Below, piece by piece: positions 46,171-57,800 of a stretch of DNA of 64,000 nt; within the stretch, counting starts at the first letter, position 1, and each line of letters begins with the position of its first letter. The notes under the pieces are model-generated. The model made no database searches and was not told the DNA's origin. It saw only the letters and a list, made by a program, of their open reading frames with translations. Source of the stretch: Brachionus plicatilis (Eukaryota > Rotifera > Eurotatoria > Ploima > Brachionidae); assembly GCA_010279815.1 (NCBI GenBank), contig QEOQ01000663.1, positions 261,139 to 325,138 of the forward strand, read 5' to 3'. Made by a program: the position numbers and the translations under genes.

Positions 46171-46516
46171 AAGAGGACGAATTTAATTCATTAATTGGAC
46201 TTTTGCCCGTTTTAATCCAGTCAGTAAAGAATAATACTCAGGTCTTGATTCACTTTAGAAATAACAAAAACTTTTGGTACGATTAAAAGCTTTTGATAGA
46301 TAAAAAAAACAATATTTTTTCAATAGAAACTATTTATTTTTTACGGCATTTTAATTTGGTCTTGAAAAATTTTAAATAAATGTGGACTAAAATACCCAAA
46401 AGTGGCAAGGGACGAAAAAAGTCCAAGCTAGTTAATAAACATAGATGATACATGATGTTCGAGGAGACTCAGTCATTTTGGTTATCAGAAACTCTTTGGC
46501 TGACCCGAATAAATAG
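46171..46516 (+). pseudogene. SNRPD2: Disrupted SmD2 (SNRPD2) spliceosomal protein copy
   Basis: The plus strand retains almost the whole Sm core protein D2. After a TTATTTAG acceptor-like site it reads [20 protein letters not shown] and [12 protein letters not shown]. Then a one-base deletion at about 46266-46270 shifts the frame to [10 protein letters not shown]. An AT-rich interruption of about 45 bases without GT/AG ends follows, then RHFNLVLKNFK, TAA (46377-46379), MWTKIPKSGKGRKKSKLVNKHR, TGA (46446-46448), another shift, and GDSVILVIRNSLADPNK with a normal stop at 46514-46516. The gap-like remnant inside suggests a duplicated, not processed, copy. The N-terminus is weak; KPKRP near 46070-46085 may be its remnant. 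Confidence 0.88.
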
Positions 46517-49083
46517 AAATAAAAATTAGCTTTTAATAATGATTTTATTATATTTCATGTTTAGAATAAATTTTTTTTTTCTATAAAAAAAAATCAAGCC
46601 TTTTGAAAATTAAAGATAAAAGTCTAAAATTTTTTTATTAAAAATTTAATTTCCTAAATTAAAAACTCTCTAATGGAAAACAGTCAACCGTACATGGATC
46701 ACTTTTTGGACAATATATGATTAATTGATCATTGACAAGAAAAAAATATATTTTATTATTTAGACTTTGAAAATCCTGTCCAAAATTGACCAGAAATTTA
46801 TAGAATATCGTTGAAATTAATTTGCAAGCTCAAACCTCTTCCCTTAAAACCAAATAAAATAACGACAAAAATAACTTGTATAAAGTTTTTCTTTATTTTT
46901 ACTTTCAAAAAATTCATTTGATAATGATTATGATGAGAATGTACATGCCAGTGCATTTTTAGCCATTAAATATCTCCATTATTTAAAAGAAAAAAGTTAA
47001 TTTTTAATTTGGAAATTTTGAATAAATTGAATAAATTATTTTAATAAAATTAGAATATTTATTTTTTATAAGATTGCATAATTTTGAAATATTTCAATTA
47101 AAATTTGAATCATTTTTTAACCTCACTATTATAAGGCTATTTATTTTTATAATTAAATGAATGTTCGATGGAGCTGATTATTTTTAAAACAGAATGAAAT
47201 ACAAATTCTGATTTAAAAAAATTTATAAGCACTTGTATAAATAATGTAACTGGAGAAATGCATGTCTTAAAAATCAATCTTTTAACTTTAAATGAGATAG
47301 AAAATGTACAGTAATTGCTGTGAAATAAAATATCAATAAAGTTAATTTTGAAGCTAATTTCAATGTTTAAGGAAAGATGCAAAATATTTTTTCTGAAACT
47401 GATATCAAAATTCTAAAAAAAGCTCATATAATAGTGTCAATAATTCTCAATTTTATAAAAAAAAAATCTTTCAAAAATAGGCTACAGTGTACAATACTGA
47501 GCTTGAAAAATTGAAGACCTAGAGGGGATATTATTTAGATGTCCAAAATTATTTATGTTTTTGAGCATCATAGTAAGTAAATTATAAAAAATTAGCTTAG
47601 TTTAAATAAATTTAAAAAATTAAGACATTATTTTCAAATTTACAGGATTTTTTCTATTTAATTAACAAACCGATTTTTTTAGGTTTAGAGTAAAAAATTA
47701 CCCACGACATGTAATTAGTATTCACTATTTTTATAAAATCAGGAATATAATTAGTATAATTTTAAAAAGAAAATAATAATTAAAATATCTTAGCAGATTA
47801 AAAATTGAATAAATCAATGTGAGAATTTTTTTTCAAATAGAAGATAATAAGTTATACATATAAAGTTTGTGTTTCAACTTCTTTTTTCCCATATGATATC
47901 CAATTTTATGATCGAACTTAAATTATTTCTGAAAGATAAATTTTATTATATTTTTTTTAAAAAAATTTAGTTTTTTAAAACGAAAATAATCTCAGTTTCT
48001 ATAAAATATTTTTCGAAAAATTTCGACTCTCGACATTGAATTCCAGGTCTAGCATTTCTTTTATAAGTAATCAACTAATATAATTTAGTTCTAGATATTT
48101 ATAATTAAATGTCTTTGAATTAATAAGATTCCTTTGACGTTCTTTCTTAAAAATTTTTCGAAAAACATCTTTATTTCTATTTAAAAATGTGTTTCATAAC
48201 ATACTTTAAAATTTGATGAATAAAATTAAAAATGAGAATGAGTTTTTTTTAATCACATTAGAAAAAAGTGATTTAATAATGATTGTTGACTTAAGATTTG
48301 TTTATTTGTAATCAAAGGCTGATACGGAAAATAAAAAATCTTGGACTAATATTTAAAATTGAAGTGCTATAGTTAAACAATTTTTTCTTGTTTAAATAAA
48401 AAAATCAACTAAATGTGAGCCTTTATTTATTAAATCAAAACATTACATTTAGTTAGTTTTATAATACAGATTTCGAAAATTTTAGTCTATACATGCAAAG
48501 TTACCAGTTTCTAACAATATTTATGCCTATTATTATTTATTAAAAATGATTTTTTTTCGTCAATTAAAAATTCATAAACATGTAAAGTTCTCATATGTAT
48601 GATTTTTATTGATTTGAAATGCTACGGAATCAGAATCTAGAACAAATTTTTTTAAGGAACCAGCTTGATACTCTGGATATTGTTGTGAATTATAAAATTC
48701 AGACTTTTTCTAATGGATTGAAATCAACTTTAGACTCAGGCTTATCAATAAAGTAATCTTTCAAAGATTTTTATGTAACAATCCTAAAAATCCAAAGTTA
48801 CCAGGAATTTATATGTCGCCGTAGAAGTTAAAAAAAATTATTTAATAAATTTAGATGAATAAATAAGAAATTTTAAAATAAATTCATTTTGACACAAATA
48901 CCTCAAATTCTTTGGACAAACCTTGTTTAGCCTGGGGGGTTACTGCGTTCTAATTTAAATTTGTATAATCAAAAATCTTTTCTATTTTTGCTTTGAGTTA
49001 AAAAAATAAACTTTTCAAAATAAATTTTGCTTATCATTTAACATTTTTTATTTTAAAGATGGTCTAATTTTAGATAAGCAAAA
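46517..49083. other. 2.6-kb AT-rich spacer upstream of first adiponectin-receptor gene
   Basis: No gene, RNA or clear repeat recognised. The short frame at 47137-47382 on the minus strand is low-complexity Phe/Ile-rich translation and not credible. The promoter of the receptor gene should lie near the right end; a TTTTAG acceptor-like site close to 49073 may end a 5' UTR intron. Confidence 0.5.
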
Positions 49084-50571
49084 ATGGAGATAGATGATCA
49101 AAAAACGGCGTCCTCATCGCCACCATCTTCGAAATCAAATGGTACCGGTAATTCGTCTGCTAAAACAGGCTCTTCTTCTTCAAACTACTCTGACGACACG
49201 ATTAAGTATCCGTCGACTTTGCAACACAAACAGCAACAAGCAGAACTTCAACAGCAGCAATTGAATTTGCTTAAAAACTCTGAACTAAGTGAAATACTTT
49301 GGTCATCCAATTTAATACATAGAAATCCGGCAATGAGAAATACAAAAGAAAACATGAAAAATGTTACAAATGGATCGTTTGATGACAAAAAAGATAAAAA
49401 AAATGTGAAATTAGACGTTGATGCAAAAGTAGTTTAAACTTTTCAAATAAAATAAAAAAAATTTTTTTCTCCAAAACTTAGATAGGAGACCCAGTAGAGT
49501 TCGAGAATCTTCTTGATCCGCAAGACATCTTATATGTTCCCAATAACTGTGCAGAACAAGTCGAACAGTTTGCAAAATATGTTTGGGAAACGGGTTGGAA
49601 GGCAATGCCGCATCACGCACTGCCAAATTGGCTCAGAGACAATGATTTCCTGCTGAAGGGCCATAGACCACCATTGCCGTCGGTCAGAGCATGCTTCAAA
49701 TCAATATTTCGCATTCACACAGAAACCGGTAACATATGGACACATTTTATTGGCGCCATTTCCTTCGTAGCCATTGCTATCTATTTTTGGAGCCGACCAA
49801 ACCCAGAGATTAAATTTCAAGAAAAAATCATTTTCGGCACATTTTTTATAGGCGCAATTATCTGCTTGTTATGCTCGGCCCTATTTCATACATTCTACTG
49901 CTATTCACCCAATGTATCCAAGCTTTTTAGCAAGTAAAATTTTTCTGCCAATTTCTACGCCTTTTTTCTGATTTTTAAATTTTTTTTAAGAATTGACTAT
50001 TGTGGTATTTCGGTTTTGACAATGGGCTCCTTTGTTCCATGGTTGTATTACGCATTTTACTGTGATGCGTTGCCGAAAATAGCTTATTTGGTATTGATCG
50101 GAATTTTGGGAATCTCTTGTATCGTGGTTTCGTTATGGGATAAGTTCAGCACACCACAGTTCCGGGCCGTTCGTGCCGGTATGTTCATAGCGCTTGGTCT
50201 AAGTGGACTTATTCCAGCTTTGCATTACATTTTGGTATTTGGCTCGTACAAGGCTTTTAATGTCGGGGCTTTAGGCTGGCTTATTTTAATGGCTATACTG
50301 TACATTACGGGCGCTTGTCTGTATGCTGCTCGTATACCAGAGAGATTATTTCCTGGAAAATTTGACATATGGGTATTTTTTTTAAATAAAAAAAAACACA
50401 ATTAGATTTTATTTTTTATTAAAGTTTCAAAGTCATCAAATTTTTCATGTATTTGTTGTAATGGCTGCTTACGTTCATTTTCATGGAATAACTAAGCTTG
50501 CCAGTTACAGATTGACGATTGGCGACTGTTTGACTGCCCACACTGAAGCTGATTTTTCGTTTGAATTTTAA
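49084..50571 (+). CDS. Adiponectin-receptor-like (PAQR) protein, copy 1, 4 exons, 441 aa
   Basis: Seven-helix PAQR membrane protein with a zinc-dependent hydrolase-like site; family members act on ceramides or regulate membrane lipid saturation. Exons: 49084-49428, 49482-49933, 49991-50372, 50425-50571. A 115-residue Ser/Gln-rich N-terminal exon precedes the conserved part (YVPNNCAEQVEQFAKYVWETGW, NDFLLKGHRPPLPS, FRIHTETGNIWTHFIG). Zinc ligands are in place: His251 in SALFHTFYC, Asp268 in KIDYCGI, and His397/His401 in SHQIFH. IPERLFPGKFDIW and VHFHG complete the family signature. Tandem with a second copy at 52453, separated by an assembly gap. It is longer than copy 2 because of its N-terminus. 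Confidence 0.95.
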
Positions 50572-50865
50572 GCAAAAAAACACAGAAAAAAATTGTAATT
50601 AGAATTTTTTAAAAATTCAGATTTTTGGTGAAATTTTTTTTTAAGAATTCTCAAATGATCATTTCCGTTTTACTTAGGTCTTTTTATTGGAAAATAAAGT
50701 CAATCTCAAATCAATATCTAATGCCAATATCATAATACTTTAAAATAAATTTTATTTTTATTTAAGTAAATAATAAAAAGCTACATTCAAAGTCATTTGT
50801 TTGAAAAGTTAAATTTTATGTTTTTTTTTTGTCCATTTTTAAAGATAAAATAAATTTTAAAGTAA

Positions 50866-51097
50866 NNNNNNNNNNNNNNNNNNNNNNNNNNNNNNNNNNN
50901 NNNNNNNNNNNNNNNNNNNNNNNNNNNNNNNNNNNNNNNNNNNNNNNNNNNNNNNNNNNNNNNNNNNNNNNNNNNNNNNNNNNNNNNNNNNNNNNNNNNN
51001 NNNNNNNNNNNNNNNNNNNNNNNNNNNNNNNNNNNNNNNNNNNNNNNNNNNNNNNNNNNNNNNNNNNNNNNNNNNNNNNNNNNNNNNNNNNNNNNNN
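50866..51097. other. Assembly gap (232 Ns)
   Basis: Run of N. The right edge abuts retrotransposon-tail-like repeats, which probably caused the assembly break. Confidence 0.99.
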
Positions 51098-51330
51098 GAT
51101 GGGATCCTACTGTTTCCCATCTTAGCAAGTCTAGATTGTTAGCTTGTTGTAACTTATATTATTATTATTTATTATTATTTTGACCTAAAAATTTAAACAG
51201 TTTTTTCTTTTTGCAGTAAATTTTTATGTGTAATGTGCAAGGAACTACCATAGGTGACCTCCTAGTAGGCCACCTCCGAAAGCTAGTCTTGCTGTAGCTT
51301 ATATATATTATTATTATTACTTAAGAGGCA
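51098..51330. repeat. Two retroelement-tail-like units ending in ATT microsatellites
   Basis: Two segments, about 51117-51180 and 51270-51325, share CTAG..TTG(T/C)..TGTA(A/G)CTTATAT followed by ATTATTATTATT. Such a conserved end plus (ATT)n is typical of 3' ends of non-LTR retrotransposons or SINEs. Upstream parts are lost, or lie in the gap for the first unit. Confidence 0.5.
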
Positions 51331-52452
51331 GAATTTTATTCAATTTTTAATAAATTAACAAAAATTGGTAACATATTGAACTCGAAAAATTTAAGCGAAA
51401 TAACTGTGTTATAAGAAGACCTATTTTCTAAAAATTCTTTTAATAAAATTAATTTTGAAAAATTTAATTTAATTTTTTATAATAAAAATCGATAGCATGA
51501 TATTTTGGAGTTGGTTAAGTAAGCAGCTTATTCATATTTTTAAAAAATTTATCTCTAATCTGTTTCAATTTAAAAGTGAAAAAAATTAAAAAGATCAAAC
51601 ATTCAAAAGATGGTTAAATAAACTTTCTTGAAAATTTATTTTTGAACAATTTGCTCTGCTCCAGATAAATTGCTCCCAATTACACTGTCCCTGATTCTTG
51701 GATATTTTGAGAGAAATTAGTTACCAAGAATTGTAATTAAAAGTAAAGAAACGAATTGGAGATAAAATCAAAAATAGATTAGTCTTTAAATTTTAATCTT
51801 AATGCAATGATTATGTTTTCACATTTTTTAATTTTTTCACAATAAAAGAGATCGTGAAAAGATTAAAAATCTACTTTTTTTTCAAAATATTTAATTAATC
51901 AAAAAAGAGAGAACTTATTTTTACCTTTAATTATGTAAAAAAACATAATCAAAGTTTAAAGTATTATTTCAAAAAGTTTGCATAAATTTTTAATTTGCAT
52001 ATATTAATTTGACTTTAATTTCTAAAAAATATCAAAAAATAATATATTAATCCAATTTTGCCTTGGCAACAAAATACTGGGTGTGGTACATAAAAAAGCA
52101 CAAACAAATGTTTAACGTAGCGTAGATTAAAATAAACTGCCAAAGTCGAATTATGATAAATTGATTTAAACTAAGAATCAATAAAGCGAATTTAAATGTT
52201 AACTTAATTTTTTTTTAAATCTATATTTATAATGATTTATGCTTAAAAATATTAATTGGCAAGATGAGATTCTTTTATTTTACATTAAATATGTGAAAAG
52301 TGGTAAATTTTGATAAATAAATCGAAAGATTCAAAGTCTCAAACTCAAAAGCGTTTTCATAAAATGAGATAAACAAAAAAAAACTTTTTTTTTATTTAAA
52401 AAGCGACTTTGGTCTAGACCTTGAAAAACTCTTGTTATTTTAATTTAGAAAA
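51331..52452. other. AT-rich spacer between the two receptor genes
   Basis: No gene or clear repeat recognised. It should include the promoter of receptor copy 2. Confidence 0.5.
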
Positions 52453-53868
52453 ATGGAAAATAAGCTTCTAAAAAGACTAAATAAATCTAAAGAGGCTAGT
52501 AAAATTGATTTGACCAGGCAAGATGATGCAAAAATTGGTAAATTAAATCAATAAAAAAAACAAGATTCAATATTCCTAAATTTAGGTAAAATCATAAACA
52601 ATTGCTCTAATAAACAAGTAAGAAAATATTCAAATTTTTGATTTGGGAAGAACTTTTTATAAGTCAAGTTTTTCAAGTGCAAAATTGAACCAGACCTATT
52701 GACCGATCCAGAGTTGGACTTACTCTATGTTCCCAAAAATTGCGCAGAACAAGTTGAACAATTTGCCAAATATGTATGGGAATCCGGCTGGAATGCAATG
52801 CCTCATCATGCCTTACCATCATGGCTTCGGGACAATGACTATCTTCTGAAAGGACATAGACCACCCTTGCCATCTTTCAAGGCATGTTTCAAATCAATTT
52901 TTAGAATACATACAGAAACAGGAAATATTTGGACTCATTTTATCGGTAAGCAAAAGTCAAACAAAAATTTTAATTAATATGAATTATTAAAGGTGCAATT
53001 TGTATTTGTATAACATCATTTTTTTACTTGTTAAAACCACATTATGAAACAAAAATTCAAGAAATATTCGTTTTTGGAACATTTTTTTTCGGAGCTTTTG
53101 CTTGTCTCATATGTTCGGCTTTATTTCATACTTTTTATTGTTATTCACCTAAAGTATGCAAAATTTTCAACAAGTAAATAATTTTTTTAATTAGAAATTA
53201 GAAATCCTTCTGATCAATTTAATTTTTTAAAGAATCGATTACTGTGGAATATCTATTTTAATAATGGCCTCTTTTGTTCCTTGGTTGTATTACGCATTTT
53301 ACTGCGATGCAACTGCCAAGCTTACTTACATGATATTGATAGTTGTCTTAGGCATAGCTTGTATCATTGTTTCTCTATGGGATAAATTTAGCACACCTGA
53401 TTTCAGAGCAATGAGAGCTCGTGAGAATTTTTTTCTAACAAAAAATTTTTCAAATTCTTAAATGATTTTATTTAGTCATTTTTACGTCTCTTGCATTCAG
53501 TGGGCTAATTCCGGCCGTCCATTACTTGTCAAGTTCAGGATCATACAAAGCGTTTAACTTTGGTGCGTTCGGTTGGTTAATTGCATGTGGAATTTTGTAT
53601 GTAGTCGGTGCTTCCTTATATGCAACTCGCATACCTGAACGCCTTTTCCCCGGTAAATTCGACATTTGGGTAAGACTTAAAGAAATATTATTGAATAAAA
53701 TTTAAAAGTCATCTCTTCTAGTTTCAAAGTCACCAAATTTTCCATGTATTCGTGGTCATAGCTGTCTATGTTCACTTATATGGAATAACTAAATTAGCCA
53801 GCTACAGACTCACTATAGGAGACTGTTTAACCGCTCACATTGAAACTGATTTTTCTTTCGAATTCTAA
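52453..53868 (+). CDS. Adiponectin-receptor-like (PAQR) protein, copy 2, 7 exons, 364 aa
   Basis: Tandem paralogue of the gene at 49084. Exons: 52453-52537, 52586-52617, 52678-52945, 52993-53173, 53233-53420, 53476-53669, 53722-53868, open for 364 residues. The N-terminus is short (about 40 residues) and unrelated to that of copy 1. From LYVPKNCAEQVEQFAKYVWE onward the two align closely, and both keep the zinc-site His and Asp residues (SALFHTFYC, IDYCGI, SHQIFH) and the FSFEF C-terminus. Copy 2 has two introns in the conserved part that copy 1 lacks (after THFIG and within FRAMRA), so the genes have diverged by intron gain or loss. Confidence 0.95.
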
Positions 53869-54884
53869 ATTATTGTATAAAAAATAAATTTTTTTAAATG
53901 ATCTATTAATTCATTTTCCCCGATATTTTATAATATATTTTTTTTACCTTATTAACAATAAAGCTATTTGTCATAAACAACAGCCTTTATAATCTAGAAC
54001 AAAAAATTTAATAATAAATCTTAAAAAATCAATAAAAATTTTTGCTACCTTCTTTATTAAATAATTAATTTAAGAAAGTTTTTAAGCAAAGTTTTCAATT
54101 AAATTTTTGATTAAAAAATAAAAATTCTCAAAATTTAAATATGAGTCGCATAGGATTATGATAGACTAACTGAAAAAAGGGCATGTTGATGACACAAAAA
54201 TAACAGTAATTTTAAATTTGGCTCAATTTTTCTGAGGATAATTTTAAATATCCGTGTTAGATCAAAAATTTAATTCAACCCTCGATTTCAAGTATTCAGC
54301 CCGAAATTAAAAATTTTAGAAAATTTTCAAAAGAATAAACAATTTAGTTAAGTGCTAAGAAATGTTAATTTCTTCATATTTAACGTTAATTTCTTCAGTG
54401 GTGTAACCGAGATTTCTTTAATTTTGGGGCAAATTCTTTTTGAGTCATAAAAGAATTTAATAAAATAAAATTTAAATATATTTAAAATAAATAAAAATTC
54501 AATATAATTTTTGATTTTTTTTATCTAGCGACATAACATTATCCTATAAAAATTTTTAAAAAATATTTAATTTTTTAAAGAATCGATTACTGTGGAATAT
54601 CTATTTCTAAAAAAATCCAAATTTTGTATTAATTTAAAATAATACAAAAGTTAGTGCTTAACAACTATTAAAATAAGCAAGATTTTTACTCGCTCAAAGG
54701 TTAAAAATTATCTTTAATATATCAAAATATAATTTAAAATTAAAACATCAAAAAGTTTCTATTAAATTTAGATAAAATCTTTCGCATTTTTTGTTCTTAA
54801 TTTAATAAATAATTGTCAAATAAATTATTTTAAAAAATTCAAATTTATTTAGAAAAATTAAAATAATCTAATTGAAGGTCTAGT
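53869..54884. other. Spacer with an exact 42-bp copy of an AdipoR exon boundary
   Basis: The receptor and aminopeptidase genes converge here. Mostly AT-rich. Bases 54565-54606 are identical to 53217-53258, which is the intron 4/exon 5 junction of receptor copy 2. Nothing else recognised. Confidence 0.6.
54565..54606 (+). repeat. 42-bp identical duplicate of receptor copy 2 intron-exon junction
   Basis: Begins ATTTAATTTTTTAAAGAATC and ends GGAATATCTATTT, matching 53217-53258 base for base. It contains a splice acceptor plus the codons for IDYCGISI. Flanks are unrelated. It is either a micro-duplication or the last trace of a third receptor copy. Confidence 0.9.
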
Positions 54885-57800
54885 TCAATTTTTTTTGCCA
54901 GATTTTTCTTCGTATGCATTCAATAACTTTTGCTTTAAATCAATGAGTCCTTTATTGTTAAAACTATGATTACCATTCATTCGCCCACCAGTAAACGCTT
55001 TAATTATTTCTTCTTCTTTCATATTAATCCAAATCAAATTGGTTGATACAATTTCTATACATCTTAATCTAGCATTTTGACTAGCACCACTCTGAGTACT
55101 ATAAATAAACTTCAGAAGCTAAAATTAATGATTAAATTTTAAAAATAAAAAAAAAAATCATAATTTCACTTCAAAATACATAAACTCATCACTAAATGTT
55201 GATGCAATATACAGTAACATCTTACCAATGTTAACATTTTCAAATCCAAAAAGAGTGTTGATTTCGACAAATTTAGAGCGGTAAAAATCCCATGCTATTT
55301 CTCTTCCGATGGGATTTTTACCCAAAAATCTTATCACATCAAAATAGTCTTCTCGTCGGAATTGATCACTGGAAACACTAATCAAAAATTTGCTCAGTAA
55401 TGAAGGCAGTCTGCTGTAGCTAATTGCCTCAAGAAGCATTTCTCTTTCCTGAATATCTTCAAGTGTTTCATATTCCAAAAAAACTGTTTGCCATTCATTG
55501 ATCGAATAGGTATTCTGAAGATGATAGTTGTAAACAATTTGTTTAACATGAGGAGCTAAACTAATCAAAAAATTGAAAGATAGAAACAACAGAAATTTAA
55601 AAAAAATTTACGTGTTTGGATTTGTTGAACTTATTAAGGAATTAAATGCCTGAGGCCACAAACTAGTGACATTCTTAAGACAATACGAATCCAGCATTCG
55701 GCAAGACAACTCAAGAATAATTTCCCTCTTCAATCTTGAGAACAAAATTAATTTTGAAGTCTAAAAAATTTTTTTAAATACTCTTCAACATGATTTGAAG
55801 AAGCTTCCCATATGTTACTAGAATGTTCAATTTCTTGAAGCATGGTGACAAAATATTGCTTTAAATTTAGTTAAAATTTAAATTTTAATCTTAAACAGCA
55901 TTATTACTGAAACAGGATAGAAAGATCGCCTGTACTCCAATACTGCGGCAAGATCGCTAACATGCTTGTGAACTGTCTTCCAAGGTAAATATTCGGTTTC
56001 TTGAGGCAAATAGGATAGAAAATCAGTCAATATTTTATAGGAAGTTTTGCCATTAAAAGTGTTAATGAATAGGTTATGAATCAAATTTGATCGATCCGAA
56101 GCTTCCAAGTTCTAATTTTATAATAATTTTTATTGATTAAAAATATTTTAGACAATTTATTATTTTTACTCCATTACGCTGCTTCAAGGCAAAGCCAAGA
56201 TTCTCCCAATTTTCTTGACTGTAATCTAGTTGATAATATCCGGCAAATCTTTCATCACAATGAAACCAATTAAACTCTATATTTCCGTCACCAATAATTT
56301 GGGAAAATTGTTTTGTTTCAATTTGGAAGTCAAAAATCATCGGTTCTGGATCAGCTGCAGTTCGTCCAAAAACACATCTCAAAGGAATATACCAAGTATA
56401 ATTAAATACTGTAGGATATAAATCTTGATTGCTGAATATAGAATAATCTGATTTGAATCTTTCTTGATTAATATCAACATAAAATTTTCCATCACTTTTT
56501 TTGTTAATTCGAGCCTCAACTAACGGATAGTTTGCTTGAGTAAACCATCGTTCGGCAAAATCTTTGGCCGGCCAATTTCTCTAAAAAATTTGAAAATTAA
56601 ACAATTGATTTTTTTTTCCAAACGAATTACAATGTTGTCTAATGCTTCCCACAATTTTTCTGGCTTACCAATTCCATTTTGACTTTGTTTTAAATAATTC
56701 TAATTTTAAATTTAAAAAATTAAAATAGGATATTTTAAATATTTTGAAAACAAAATTAATTTACTTTTATTCCAAGCATAAAATCATAGCTTCCAATTTC
56801 ATATTCCATCATACGCAAGATCGCTGCACCTTTGGAACTTTCGATGTCATCAAATAATTCATCGATTTCAGTAGGACTATTTACTTGCTTGATTACAGGA
56901 TGAGAAGATGGATAAGCTAAAAGTTAAAAGAATTTAAAGTTTTCCTTTTTATATTTTTTTTTAATTACAATCTTCTGTCAACACTTGAATAAGTTCTTCA
57001 GTAATAAATTGGTCGTACTAGGAGAATTTATTAGAATTAATAATTTCCTTTCAAAATTTAATTCTTACAACTCGCCAGTCAGGGTAGGTCATATCAACAA
57101 CTTTATATTTCATGTAATCAGCTAATGATAAAAAAAGTTACTCGAGTAATTCATCAAAATCTAAAAGAATGTGTAAACTACCGATTGTTTCTTGAAGCCA
57201 TAATTCAGACCACCATTCAAAGGTCATGTAATTGCCAAACCACTTTAATTTGGTTTAAAATAAAATTTAATTCAAAAATAAATTAAAATTAAATATGTTT
57301 ACAAATTCTGATAGTAACTTTGCCATCTCCAGAGTAATTGATTGTCTCACTCGTTCTTGTATTGTAGTTTTCTTAAACAAGACTTTGTTTTCTTCAAATA
57401 ATATGAGTCCTGAGTGTGGAACAGCTTCTTGCTTTAATCATAAATCATTTAGTTCATTGTTAATTTTTTTTCTTAAATTTTTTCTTACAGGATAAAACGG
57501 AATGGCAAAAACATCGATTTTAGGCGGAATGGCTTCTTTGACATCGCTGAAAATTTTCTCTAGAGAATTAAAGAGATCAACTGTCATTTGAAGTGGATCA
57601 TCAGCAAGGCCATTTTCTATGTAATTTTTACGGGCCCAAAATCTTATCTTATGAAATTCTAAATAAAATTTTTTTATTTAAAAAATAATAAATTACAGGT
57701 ATGTTTTGATCTGTCATTTTTTGTTTGAAGCCGAAATCTGATTTATTGAAAGCAGTCAAACCAATTAAATAAGATGGGAGTCTAGGAGTTTGTTTGAAAA

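Noticed and set aside
46300..46345. Possible AT-AC (minor-class) intron in the SmD2 copy
   Set aside because: The interruption starts with AT and has AC near its end, but the exact boundaries are ambiguous, there is no ATATCC donor motif, and the surrounding frame is already broken, so decay of a normal intron is simpler.
50793..51128. Open frames spanning the run of Ns
   Set aside because: Artefact of translating unknown bases.
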